From contig NZ_JADHDT010000009.1 of the NCBI RefSeq assembly GCF_016820445.1, positions 1 through 64,000 on the forward strand: a stretch of DNA of 64,000 nucleotides, in the 5' to 3' direction. The stretch comes from Sphingomonas beigongshangi (GTDB lineage: Bacteria; Pseudomonadota; Alphaproteobacteria; Sphingomonadales; Sphingomonadaceae). Positions 9,090-17,136 of the stretch are shown in pieces. The notes beneath the pieces are model-generated. The model was not told the origin of the DNA and ran no database searches. It saw only the letters and a list, made by a program, of their open reading frames with translations. Position 1 is the stretch's first letter. Each line of letters starts with the position of its first letter. A program made the position numbers and the translations under genes.

Positions 9090-9619
9090 ATGCAGATGGG
9101 CGATCCTGTCGACGTGCGCACGACCGAGTTCGCCGCGGCACTGACGATCGCGTGGCTGGGCAATCTCAACGCCCGCATGGCGGCGGACGACGTGCCGGCG
9201 TCCTGACGGCGATGCATCAAGCCGTCTCGTCGCTACTTGACGCCGCGACGACCCCGCCAGCGGCGCCGCCCCCTCCGGTTCACGAGCCGGCCGTACCGGT
9301 GCGCTGGTCGCTTTCCTAGAAGGAGCATATCGTCTCCATGATCGATGGAAAGCCCTACAGGACGATGCGCCGACATGTTTCGAAGCACGGCCTGACCCCC
9401 GAGGAATATCGGGCGCGCTGAGGCCTCAAGCCGGACTATCCCATGGTCGCCGAAGCCTATTCGGAGAGCCACCGCGCGATGGCCAAGAAGATCGGCCTCG
9501 GGCGGAAGCCGGGCAAGCCGGCCCAGGCGGAGCCCGAGGCCAAGGCCGTCAAGCCGCGGGCGGCCCGTTCCGCCAGAACCACAGGCAAGGCGCCCTCGCA
9601 GAGCGGCGCGCGCGAATAG
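9090..9619 (+). pseudogene. Broken MucR/Ros-family transcriptional regulator
   Basis: The fragments line up with a sphingomonad MucR protein over its whole length. ATG 9090 opens TTEFAAALTIAWLGNLNARM and runs to TGA 9204-9206. A one-base frame change then continues as VLTAMHQAVSSLLDAA. A TAG interrupts the linker just before KEHIVSMIDGKPYRTMRRHV, and a TGA replaces the residue between EEYRAR and GLKPDYPMVAEAY. The lysine-rich tail ends at TAG 9617-9619. One frameshift and two internal stops make it non-functional as a full protein. MucR/Ros regulators control exopolysaccharide and surface genes; intact paralogues usually exist elsewhere in such genomes (family knowledge). Confidence 0.8.
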
Positions 9620-9944
9620 TCCCGGCTGAACTTGAGCAGGCCGTGCCCGTATTAGAGAGACATGGCGTCGATCGACCTTCTGAGTTCGGCGGCGCATGGT
9701 CGAGGCGAGGACGATCGCCAGAGGCGGCCCATGGCGGCCTGCGCTGTTGCCAGCGCACCAATTCGCCGCGAGAAGCATGTCCGTCCAAGGCGATGTTCGC
9801 GCGCCCTTCGAACGGAAGGGCATGGCAGAGGGATGTGACCGGCATGCTCAACAACCTGCCGCTCCTGGCGCGATCCGGCGCTGACGCTCGACGCGATCGA
9901 GCCGGCCGCCACGCCCACCGGGGCGGCGGCATTCGGCACGGCCG
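9620..9944. other. Gene-free stretch
   Basis: About 325 bases between the mucR relic and the next intact gene. No recognisable coding or RNA feature was seen. Confidence 0.35.
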
Positions 9945-11249
9945 ATGATATTCGCGCGTCGCGCCCTGCAACGCCGCCTGGACGAACTGCGGCAGGCGAT
10001 GCCGGAAGACGCCGTGAAGGCTCTGAGCAGGCGCCTGAACGTCGCGGGCCGCGATCGCATGGCGGCGATGTGGGAGGTCGTCGTCCTGCACGGCCTCTCG
10101 TTCTGCGGCACCTTGGCCTACGAGCAGCCGCTCGCATCCGGGCGACGCCCCGACGTCCGATTCGAGGGCGGACGGCTGGCGTTCACCGCCGACGTGACCT
10201 GCGTTTCCGACGACGGTCTCGACGAGGCCAATCCCTTCCAGCTGCTCGGCCAGGAGATCGAAGCCGCCAAGACCAGGCTCGGCATGCCGCCGGGCGGGGC
10301 GGACCTGCGCGTGCTCGATCGCACGGAGAGGGTGAGGGCGGGCGAGCGACGTAGCCTGCGGCTGCCGCCCCGTAAGCGGATCCGGGAGTTCGTGGCCGAA
10401 GCGATTGTGCCTCGTCTCCGGGAGCAGATGAGGGCCGGGGCGACGACGTTCCATGTTGAGATCGACGACGAGAGGGCCGGTCTCGTGCTGTCGATCGATC
10501 CGGCGCGGGGCCGCTACAGCTCGGGTGGCCATGCCACATACGACGTCCCTGCCAGCCTCACGTCGAACCCTCTGTGGAAGGCGCTGCGGAAGAAGGCGGA
10601 TCAGCTACGCGGCGCTCCAGGAATCACCGGCATCGTCGTGGGAGACGGGGACTGCGCGGCACTGCGAGAGCTGCCGACGCGGCGTAGCGACAAGGGGCCC
10701 GGCGATATTGCGACCGAACTGCTTCGGCAATGCACGTCAGTCGACTTCGTCCTGCTGCTCTCGGTGGCCGAGGAGTCCTACCGCTTCGGTCGGGCCGGGT
10801 CGCCCACGCGGCATGTGGCCCCTCTGCTCATCGCACGGGATCGGGGTCTGGGTGTTCGGCTCGAGGATCTGTTCGGCAAGATGATTGACGCCATGCCTCG
10901 CCCGGTCATGATGCCGGTCAACGCGGCGCTTCGGGCGCGCGAGGACGACTACGACCTCGGTCACCATGGAGGCTACGGGATGAACGGCGGGAAGATCCGC
11001 ATCGGCTCGAGGGAGTTCACGGAGATCCTGGCCGGGCTTCGCACCATCCGAGACGACGGGGCGAAGCATGTCAGGGCAGAGGGGACCGGAGGCGGACGCC
11101 CGAACGTCGTGGAGGCAGTGGTCCTCGCCAACCTTCGACAGGGAAGGCTGCCCCGGTCCATATCGGTCGTGCAGACGGACGAGAACGACGACGACTGGAT
11201 CGAGATCGAGTTCGGCGATCCGGATCCGGCGATCAGCCCTCTCCTGTAG
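9945..11249 (+). CDS. Large hypothetical protein with a possible PD-(D/E)XK nuclease core
   Basis: 434-residue soluble protein, intact and well coding-biased, not assignable to a named family by eye. The N-terminal third shows the spacing of a restriction-endonuclease-like fold: a helix with Glu44 (AAMWEVVVLHGLSF), then RRPDVRFEGGRLAF with Pro69-Asp70. TADVTCVSD follows with Asp83-x-Thr85 in the position of (D/E)-x-K, then a helix QLLGQEIEAAKTRL. The lysine is replaced by threonine, so activity is uncertain. The C-terminal two thirds are acidic and alpha/beta with no known motif. The nearest downstream gene is a broken PIN-domain (RNase-fold) gene, which fits a defence or toxin remnant. The nuclease idea is inference. 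Confidence 0.5.
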   Translation: MIFARRALQRRLDELRQAMPEDAVKALSRRLNVAGRDRMAAMWEVVVLHGLSFCGTLAYEQPLASGRRPDVRFEGGRLAFTADVTCVSDDGLDEANPFQLLGQEIEAAKTRLGMPPGGADLRVLDRTERVRAGERRSLRLPPRKRIREFVAEAIVPRLREQMRAGATTFHVEIDDERAGLVLSIDPARGRYSSGGHATYDVPASLTSNPLWKALRKKADQLRGAPGITGIVVGDGDCAALRELPTRRSDKGPGDIATELLRQCTSVDFVLLLSVAEESYRFGRAGSPTRHVAPLLIARDRGLGVRLEDLFGKMIDAMPRPVMMPVNAALRAREDDYDLGHHGGYGMNGGKIRIGSREFTEILAGLRTIRDDGAKHVRAEGTGGGRPNVVEAVVLANLRQGRLPRSISVVQTDENDDDWIEIEFGDPDPAISPLL

Positions 11250-11349
11250 CCGACGACCCGTCGTCTCCGCGGCCAGGAACCCGGGGGCACCCGCAAACGC
11301 GTGGGAACGTCCGCTTCAGCAGCCCCGCGGACTGCTGTATGCCATAGGG

Positions 11350-11998
11350 ATGACTGACGCTCCCGCCAGACTGATCTTCCCCGATACCAACGTGCTCATG
11401 CACGGACGGCCTCTCGCCGAGCTTCCCTGGCAGGAGCTTGGAGAGGCCGCAATCGACCTCGTGCTTGCCCGTACCCGTCGTCGCCGAAGTCGATGACCAC
11501 AAGTACAAGAGGGGGCGGCTCGGCCGGACTGCGAGAGCGTGGAACGCGCGGATAAGAGAACTGATGGAAGCGCCGGAGCGCACCATCGTGATCCGCGACG
11601 GGGCGCCGCTGGTGCGATTGCTGCTCCCGCCGGGCGGCGGTCTCCGGGCGGCGGTTCGGGACGGCCTCGACCTGACCTACGGAGACGATGCGATAGTCAA
11701 TCAGGTGCTGTCCTGCCTGGACTCCGGCTCGGACGTCGCCCTGTGCCAGAAACTGGGCCTCGGCCCTTCCGCCGAGCATGCGACGTCCGACGCGAACGCT
11801 CTGCGAAACAGCGTCGGAGCCAATGCAGGGGGATGGCGATGGTGGGATTCGGGCGAGGTGACGGAGGAACTGCTCCCCGTGCTCACCCGAACGGTACGCC
11901 GCGCTCTCGGAAAGGCGGCCGCGATGGAGCCGCAGATGAGAAAGGTTGATCCGTCCCCGACAGCTGGTCGACCTGGCTGCTGGCTCACTTCGACATGA
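11350..11998 (+). pseudogene. Frameshifted PIN-domain protein
   Basis: ATG 11350 begins RLIFPDTNVLMHGRPLAELP, a PIN-domain opening with the first catalytic Asp. The frame then runs into ARTRRRRSR and stops at 11496. One extra base near 11464-11468 explains this: in the +1 frame the protein continues as LPVPVVAEVDDHKYKRGRLG, with the second acidic motif, and further as TYGDDAIVNQVLSCLDSGSD. After DVAL the expected TDD acidic motif is absent and the tail loses similarity, ending at 11998, so a second lesion is likely. PIN domains are Mg-dependent RNases, often VapC-type toxins. A sequencing error could explain the first lesion but not the missing last acidic motif. Confidence 0.68.
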
Positions 11999-12220
11999 TC
12001 TGGGAAGCGGTCTGGTTCGATCGCCCGCAGAGGAGCTGACGCGGTACCGGTCCGGCCGGCCCGCTCTTACGCAGGGCGCCTCCTCCGGTAGAGCGCAACT
12101 CCGGCTCCCTCATCGTGGCGCCATGGCGATCAGGGGTCGGGCACTGGTTCGATCGCCCCGAGTAACCCTCGGCGCTCAGCCGAACGGGTCATCAAGGACG
12201 CGCCTGCGGCCCGCCCCGCG

Positions 12221-12532
12221 CCTCGGGGTGACGCCATCCGCCCTCAGCCGAACCCTGCGCCGTCTGAAGGAGAGGCTGGGGCTGCGGCTGCTGTCAGGAA
12301 GACGCGAAGCGTCGGTCCCACCGAGGCGGGGGAACTGCTTTACGCCAGGCAGGTACCTGCGGTCGCCAGCCTCGAAGATGCCATCGACGAGGCTGGCGCG
12401 CTGCGCGGCGACGCGGTCGGGACCGTGCGGCTCAACCTTTCGAGCCTCGCGGCGGAGCTGCTGTTACTCCCCCGTCTCGCTCGCCTTCGGGCGCTGTATC
12501 CCGACGTGCGGCCCGCCGCGCCGACGATGTGA
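12221..12532 (+). pseudogene. LysR-family regulator relic
   Basis: The first segment reads LGVTPSALSRTLRRLKERLG, the LysR winged-helix recognition helix. A frame change near 12300 continues as TRSVGPTEAGELLYARQVPA and VGTVRLNLSSLAAELLLLPR, the start of the LysR effector-binding domain. It ends at TGA 12530-12532 after LYPDV, only about a third of the way through a normal 300-residue protein. The start of the HTH and most of the effector domain are missing. No function is expected. Confidence 0.72.
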
Positions 12533-12740
12533 TGTCTTTCCTGGCACTTGGCTTCACGATGGAGCAGGTAGAGATGCTTCCTGCGGTCGTGCGCCGCTTC
12601 TGATGCCGATCTACTGAAGCGAAGCGGGCTCGGTCGAAACGGCTATCTCGCAAATTTTGCATTGCCTAAGCGTGGCTCAGAGCATCGTAAGCGTTTGAAC
12701 CATGCCCGCTAGCGTGCAGGATCACAAAGCTGAAAAGTGG

Positions 12741-12816
12741 TGGTGCCTAGGGACGGGATCGAACCGCCGACACTGCGATTTTCAGTCGCATGCTCTACCA
12801 ACTGAGCTACCTAGGC
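12741..12816 (-). tRNA. tRNA-Phe(GAA)
   Basis: Minus-strand cloverleaf of 76 nt. Acceptor GCCTAGG pairs with CCTAGGC, followed by A and an encoded CCA. The D arm GCTC-AGTTGGTAGA-GC, the anticodon stem TGCGA/TCGCA with loop CTGAAAA (anticodon GAA), and the T arm with TTCGATC are all present. Its 3' end faces the accessory region at lower coordinates, the typical polarity for island integration at a tRNA. Confidence 0.96.
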
Positions 12817-12845
12817 TTGCCGAACCGCGTTCGGAAGCGCGGCCT

Positions 12846-13016
12846 TTAGTGGGCGGATTCGCCGCTGTCCAGCCCGTCTTCGTGATTCTCCGCCACGGGG
12901 ATGCGATAACCTTCGCTGAGCCATTGCAGGAGGTCGCGATCCTTGTGCCCGCGCGAGCAGAAGGGGGCGTGGGCCGGGTCGGCCGGCTTGTCGCAGATCG
13001 GGCAGGTGGCGGGCAT
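12846..13016 (-). CDS. yacG: DNA gyrase inhibitor / zinc-binding protein YacG
   Basis: Small 56-residue zinc protein that in E. coli binds GyrB and inhibits gyrase. It has CPICDKP at the N-terminus, PFCSRGHKDRDLLQWLSEGY and the conserved YRIP. The usual second knuckle is Cys-x3-Cys; here it is Cys-x3-His, a conservative ligand change that could still hold zinc. The ATG at 13016 overlaps the stop of the upstream RNase gene (TGATG), so the pair is coupled. The frame is open further upstream, but that portion lies inside the RNase gene. The maf-RNase-yacG order is common in this group. Confidence 0.88.
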   Translation of the reverse strand: MPATCPICDKPADPAHAPFCSRGHKDRDLLQWLSEGYRIPVAENHEDGLDSGESAH

Positions 13017-13969
13017 CAGGCGCGCTCCAATTGGGGGATGAGACCGGTTCGGCGGGAAAGCGCCGCCATCCATGCGTGTTCCGCCATCAGCCGGTCATAT
13101 ACGGCGGGCGGCAGCCGGTGGCGGCGTGGCGCGCCAGGTGGCTCGCGCTCGAGCCTGCGCAGCGTCGCACGTGCCGCGGCGCCGACCGGATCGGCGCGCA
13201 GCAGCTCGGGCAGCGAGGCGCGCGGGCGCGGCCGGACGATCTGCAGGAAGCCGAAGCCGTTGACCGCGGTTCGTTCGAACGGCTGCGGCAAGGCCGCGTC
13301 GATCGCCTCGGCCACTGCCTGGCGCGTGGCTTTATCGGGCAGGGTGGGAAAGTCGATGCCGATCGAGCCGCCGATGCCATGGCGACGGACGGCTTGCGCC
13401 ACCGCAGTGGCCGCCGCCAGTGCCAGGGGAGCGAGCGGCGGTGGTCCGTCGACGTCGAACAGCGTCATCGCCGGCGTCGGAGACAGTCGCAAATTACCGA
13501 GTGGGAAGGCGATCTCGCCACTGGCCGCCTCCTCCAGCAGCTCGGACCAGCCCGCCGCTTCCAGGGCGTCGGGCGCGTGTGCGGCGATCGGCCGGACGGG
13601 GACGCCGCTTGCGCCGAGGCGGGTGAAAAGATCGGGGCCGTCCGCCGGCATCTTGTCCGTCGCCACCGCCCGGGCCGGCTTGGGCCGCCCGGCCTCGGGT
13701 ATCGCCTCTCGCACGATCTCCACCATCAGCCGCGCGCCCTGCGTGACGCCACCGGGGACGCGGGCGATGATCACCTCTCGTCCCGCGATGTCGAGACGCC
13801 CCGCCTGACCGGCCAGCGTCTCGACCAGCCGTGCCTGTGCGACCGTACCCAGTCGCAACGCATCGGGCAGCGCGATCCGGGCCTCGACGATCCGGCCGTC
13901 CACGACAAGAGCGGCGCGGTCCTCGCCGATCCCCGCTTCGTAGAGCCAGACGGCGCCGGACTCAGCCAA
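13016..13969 (-). CDS. Short ribonuclease E/G-like protein
   Basis: 317-residue member of the RNase E/G family. The core similarity is in the catalytic DNase-I-like part, with GGSIGIDFPTLPDK corresponding to the region holding the first catalytic Asp in RNase E, followed by AVNGFGFLQIVRPRPR. It lacks the N-terminal S1 RNA-binding domain and the zinc-link and small domain, and is much shorter than RNase G (near 490 residues). It might act in RNA turnover or rRNA processing, but the missing parts make RNase activity uncertain. It overlaps maf by eight bases and yacG by one, forming one operon. Confidence 0.75.
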   Translation of the reverse strand: MAESGAVWLYEAGIGEDRAALVVDGRIVEARIALPDALRLGTVAQARLVETLAGQAGRLDIAGREVIIARVPGGVTQGARLMVEIVREAIPEAGRPKPARAVATDKMPADGPDLFTRLGASGVPVRPIAAHAPDALEAAGWSELLEEAASGEIAFPLGNLRLSPTPAMTLFDVDGPPPLAPLALAAATAVAQAVRRHGIGGSIGIDFPTLPDKATRQAVAEAIDAALPQPFERTAVNGFGFLQIVRPRPRASLPELLRADPVGAAARATLRRLEREPPGAPRRHRLPPAVYDRLMAEHAWMAALSRRTGLIPQLERA

Positions 13970-14564
13970 GCGCGATGCCGGATGCGATCAACAGCGCCCG
14001 CGTCTCGAACAGGGGAAGGCCGATCACACCCGAATGGCTGCCCTGCAGGAAGCGCACGAACGCCTCCGCACGGCCCTGGATGGCATAGCCTCCGGCCTTT
14101 CCCAGACCCTCGCCGCTTGCGACATAGTCATCGATTTCGGCCGGCGAGAGCGGCTTGAACGCGACGATCGTGTCGGCGAGGCGCGTGCGTACCGCACCCT
14201 TCGCGTCGATCGCGCAGACGGCGGACACGGCATGATGGCGGCGACCGGACAGGAGCGAGAGCAAGGTACGTTGCACGGCCTCGTCCTCCGCGGGGGGCAG
14301 GATGCGGCGGCCCAGCGCGATCGTCGTGTCGCCGGCGATCACCACCTCGCCGGCCGCCCGGTCGATGGCCTCGGCCTTCTCGACCGCGAGGCGCAGCGCA
14401 TAGGCGCGCGGGAGTTCGCGCGGACGGGGGCTCTCGTCGATCGCAGGCGCGGCGATCCGCGCGGGCACCGCCCCGATCCGCGCGAGCAGATCGCGACGCC
14501 GCGGCGACGAAGAGGCGAGAACCAGCGTCGGCTGCGACGCCGGGGCGGGATGCGGCGCGCTCAC
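13962..14564 (-). CDS. maf: Maf-family nucleotide pyrophosphatase
   Basis: 200-residue Maf/Ham1-like nucleoside triphosphate pyrophosphatase that hydrolyses modified or canonical NTPs to NMP and PPi and is linked to septum inhibition. The signature begins LVLASSSPRRRDLLARIG and continues with VIAGDTTIALG (catalytic Asp region), SGRRHHAVSAV and GKAGGYAIQGRAEAFV. Length is typical. It overlaps the downstream RNase gene by eight bases and follows infA by 38 bases, so the four genes infA-maf-RNase-yacG probably share transcripts. Confidence 0.92.
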   Translation of the reverse strand: MSAPHPAPASQPTLVLASSSPRRRDLLARIGAVPARIAAPAIDESPRPRELPRAYALRLAVEKAEAIDRAAGEVVIAGDTTIALGRRILPPAEDEAVQRTLLSLLSGRRHHAVSAVCAIDAKGAVRTRLADTIVAFKPLSPAEIDDYVASGEGLGKAGGYAIQGRAEAFVRFLQGSHSGVIGLPLFETRALLIASGIALG

Positions 14565-14602
14565 GAGCGGCGCCCGCGAGCTTGCGCCGGCATGATCTAG
14601 GA

Positions 14603-14848
14603 TCAGGCCGGCCCGGGGCCGCCGCGGCCGGGCATGAAGCGATAGGTGATACGACCCTTGGTCAGGTCGTAGGGCGTCAGTTCGACCAGCACCTCGTCGC
14701 CGACCAGCACCCGGATGCGGTTCTTGCGCATCTTGCCGGCGGTGTGACCCAGGATCTCATGGTCATTTTCAAGCTGGACACGGAACATCGCGTTGGGAAG
14801 CAATTCCACCACGCGGCCGCGCATCTCAAGCAGTTCTTCCTTGGCCAA
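14603..14848 (-). CDS. infA: Translation initiation factor IF-1
   Basis: 81-residue OB-fold protein that occupies the ribosomal A site during initiation. The sequence [20 protein letters not shown] is canonical, followed by [20 protein letters not shown] and [13 protein letters not shown] glycine-proline tail of about nine residues extends past the usual 72-residue end, which is common in alphaproteobacteria. It heads the infA-maf-RNase-yacG group. Confidence 0.97.
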   Translation of the reverse strand: MAKEELLEMRGRVVELLPNAMFRVQLENDHEILGHTAGKMRKNRIRVLVGDEVLVELTPYDLTKGRITYRFMPGRGGPGPA

Positions 14849-14998
14849 ACAAACCTCTGTCGAAAATCGTGCGGTGCGCCCTTAGCGCGAAGGGCACAAA
14901 AAGGGAAGGCACGGGCGATCCGCCGCCGCCGCGCTTCGGTTCGATGCTTTGCGTGCCGCGACAACGGATGTGGGGAGCGGGGCCCCCCGTCGCAAGCG

Positions 14999-17074
14999 TC
15001 AGTCGAGCATCGCACGGATGCGATGACACAGCACGTCGACGTCGAACGGCTTCGAGATGAGCGCCATACCCTCCGCGAGGAAGTCGCCCAGCACCATCGC
15101 CTGTTCGGCATAGCCGCTGACGAACAGCACCTTGAGTCCCGGTCGGCGTGCCCGCACCAAGTCCGCGAGGTCACGCCCGTTGATCCCCGGCAGGCCGATA
15201 TCGGTGATCAGCAGGTCGACACGCCCCAGTGCCTCGAGCCGCGCAAGCGCCTCGCTGCCGTCGGCCGCCGGGCACACCGCATAGCCGAGGTCGCCGAGCA
15301 GGTCCGTTACCAGCATCCGTACCGCCGGATCATCCTCGACGAGCAGCACGGTTTCGCCCGCGCGCGCGGCGCGGCGCGGCGATGCCGCGGCCGTCGTGGT
15401 CGGCACGACCGACGCCGCTGCCCGCGGCAGCAGCAGGGCGACGGTCGTTCCGCGATCCGGCTGCGTCTCGATATGGACATGCCCACCGGTCTGGCGGACG
15501 AATCCGTAGATCATCGACAGGCCGAGGCCGGTGCCGACGCCGATCGGTTTGGTGGTGAAAAAGGGGTCGAAGGCGCGCGCGACCACGTCTGGAAGCATGC
15601 CGGTGCCGGTGTCGGTCATGGCGACGCGGACATAGTCGCCGGGTTCGACGTCGGCGCCGCTGCCGGGAGCGATGACATGATTACCGGTTTCCAGCGTCAG
15701 GAGCCCGCCCGCCGGCATCGCGTCGCGCGCGTTGATCGCGAGGTTGAGCAGCGCGCTTTCCAATTGGTTGTGATCGGTCAGCGCCGGCCACGTCGCGTCG
15801 GAGAGCGCCAGTTCGAGCGCGACATTCTCGCCGATGGTGCGCGCGAGCAGGTCTTCCAGCCCGGTGGCCAGCATATTGACGTCGGTCGCCCGGACATCGA
15901 GCGGCTGGCGGCGGGAAAAGGCCAGCAGCCGCTGCGTCAGGCCGGCCGCACGCTGCGCCGAGGTCGTCGCCGCTTCGATGTAGCGCGTGACCCGCGGATC
16001 GGACTGCATGCCCAGTCGCCGCCCGAGCAGGTCGAGACTGCCGATGACGCCGGTGAGCATGTTGTTGAAATCGTGGGCGATGCCGCCGGTCAGTTGGCCC
16101 ACCGCTTCCATCTTCTGCGCCTGGCGCAGTTGCGCTTCGGTTTCGCGCAGCCGCGCCTCCGCCGTCTTGGCGTCGGTGACATGGCGACCGATGGCGAACA
16201 CTTCGTCGGGACCTGGCGCCGCGACCCACTGAATCCACCGATAGCTGCCGTCCTTGTGGCGGAAGCGGTTCTCGAAGTTCGGCAGCGTACCCGCTTGTGC
16301 GGTCTCGAATGCCGCCTGCGTCGCCGCAAGGTCGTCCGGGTGCGTGAAATCGGTGGCATAGGCGCCGATCACATCGGCGGGATCGTAACCCAGCACCGTC
16401 TGCCATGCCGGATTGATACGCCGATAGATGCCCTCCGGGGACAGCGCGACCATCAGGTCCGGCGACGTGTTCCACATGCGGTCGCGCTCGGCGGTGCGTT
16501 CCTCGACCTGTCGTTCCAGCGTCTCGTTGAGTGCGGTCAGCGCCGCCTGGCTTGCCGCCAGGGCGCGATCGGCGAGCACGCGCGCGGTCGTCTCGTTGGT
16601 GAAGATGAACAGGCCGGCAATCCCGCCGCGTTCGTCGAGGACGCGGGAATAGGAGAAGGACCACCATGTGTCCGCCGCGCCGCGATCGGTATCGAGCTTC
16701 CATGGCAGGTCGTTGAATCGCATGCTCCGGCCCGCGAAAGCGTCGTCGATGATCGGCTTCGCCTGTTCCCACGCATCCGCCCAGACCTCGTTGAACGGAG
16801 CACCCATCGCCCAGTCCACGCGGGGGCCGAGTAGCGGGCAGTAGGTTTCGTTGAAAAAGAAGTGCAGGTCCTGCTCGCCCCAGCACAGGATCATCGATTC
16901 GGGCGAGTTAAGGACAAGGCCGAGCGCATTCTTGAGGCCGATCGGCCAGCCGGATGGCCCGCCAAGGGGATGGTCCGTCCAGTCCCGCGCCAGGATCAAC
17001 CGCGTCGCCCGCCCGCCGCCTTGGAGAAAGCCGAGCTCCGGCGGCATGACGTGTTCGGGCGCGGCGTCGATCAT
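14999..17074 (-). CDS. PAS-domain hybrid sensor histidine kinase with receiver domain
   Basis: 691-residue soluble kinase with no transmembrane segment. An N-terminal PAS-like sensor (residues 1-160, with the [15 protein letters not shown] pattern) precedes a coiled linker (160-200) and a second PAS with PAC (200-305, [13 protein letters not shown]). The HisKA domain has GGIAHDFNN with phospho-acceptor His334, and the HATPase spans about 435-550 (N box [12 protein letters not shown] box GTGLGLS). A C-terminal receiver (575-691) has Asp625 in [10 protein letters not shown] and Lys675. It can receive and pass on phosphate but has no DNA-binding output, and no dedicated response regulator is adjacent. 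The frame stays open far upstream, but only because it shadows the next gene. ATG 17074 is the natural start. Confidence 0.9.
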   Translation of the reverse strand: MIDAAPEHVMPPELGFLQGGGRATRLILARDWTDHPLGGPSGWPIGLKNALGLVLNSPESMILCWGEQDLHFFFNETYCPLLGPRVDWAMGAPFNEVWADAWEQAKPIIDDAFAGRSMRFNDLPWKLDTDRGAADTWWSFSYSRVLDERGGIAGLFIFTNETTARVLADRALAASQAALTALNETLERQVEERTAERDRMWNTSPDLMVALSPEGIYRRINPAWQTVLGYDPADVIGAYATDFTHPDDLAATQAAFETAQAGTLPNFENRFRHKDGSYRWIQWVAAPGPDEVFAIGRHVTDAKTAEARLRETEAQLRQAQKMEAVGQLTGGIAHDFNNMLTGVIGSLDLLGRRLGMQSDPRVTRYIEAATTSAQRAAGLTQRLLAFSRRQPLDVRATDVNMLATGLEDLLARTIGENVALELALSDATWPALTDHNQLESALLNLAINARDAMPAGGLLTLETGNHVIAPGSGADVEPGDYVRVAMTDTGTGMLPDVVARAFDPFFTTKPIGVGTGLGLSMIYGFVRQTGGHVHIETQPDRGTTVALLLPRAAASVVPTTTAAASPRRAARAGETVLLVEDDPAVRMLVTDLLGDLGYAVCPAADGSEALARLEALGRVDLLITDIGLPGINGRDLADLVRARRPGLKVLFVSGYAEQAMVLGDFLAEGMALISKPFDVDVLCHRIRAMLD

Positions 17075-17136
17075 CACGGGTCTCTTATCCGCAGTGCCGA
17101 CGCGACATAAGGCACTAAACGAAATCAATGGCGTCT

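Noticed and set aside
8542-9141. A 199-codon open frame on the minus strand in the gene desert
   Set aside because: It is extremely rich in Arg, Ser and Pro, overlaps the start of the mucR relic and has no recognisable motif. This is the usual appearance of a chance frame in GC-rich DNA.
9549-10532. A 327-codon minus-strand frame
   Set aside because: It is antisense to the well-behaved plus-strand gene at 9945 and to the mucR relic tail, with Arg/His-rich composition and no motif.
12702-13808. A 368-codon plus-strand frame
   Set aside because: It runs through the tRNA-Phe gene and is antisense to yacG and the RNase gene. Its composition is that of a shadow frame.
14582-16834. A 750-codon plus-strand frame
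   Set aside because: Antisense to infA and the histidine kinase, whose domains are unmistakable. High codon-position GC explains its length.
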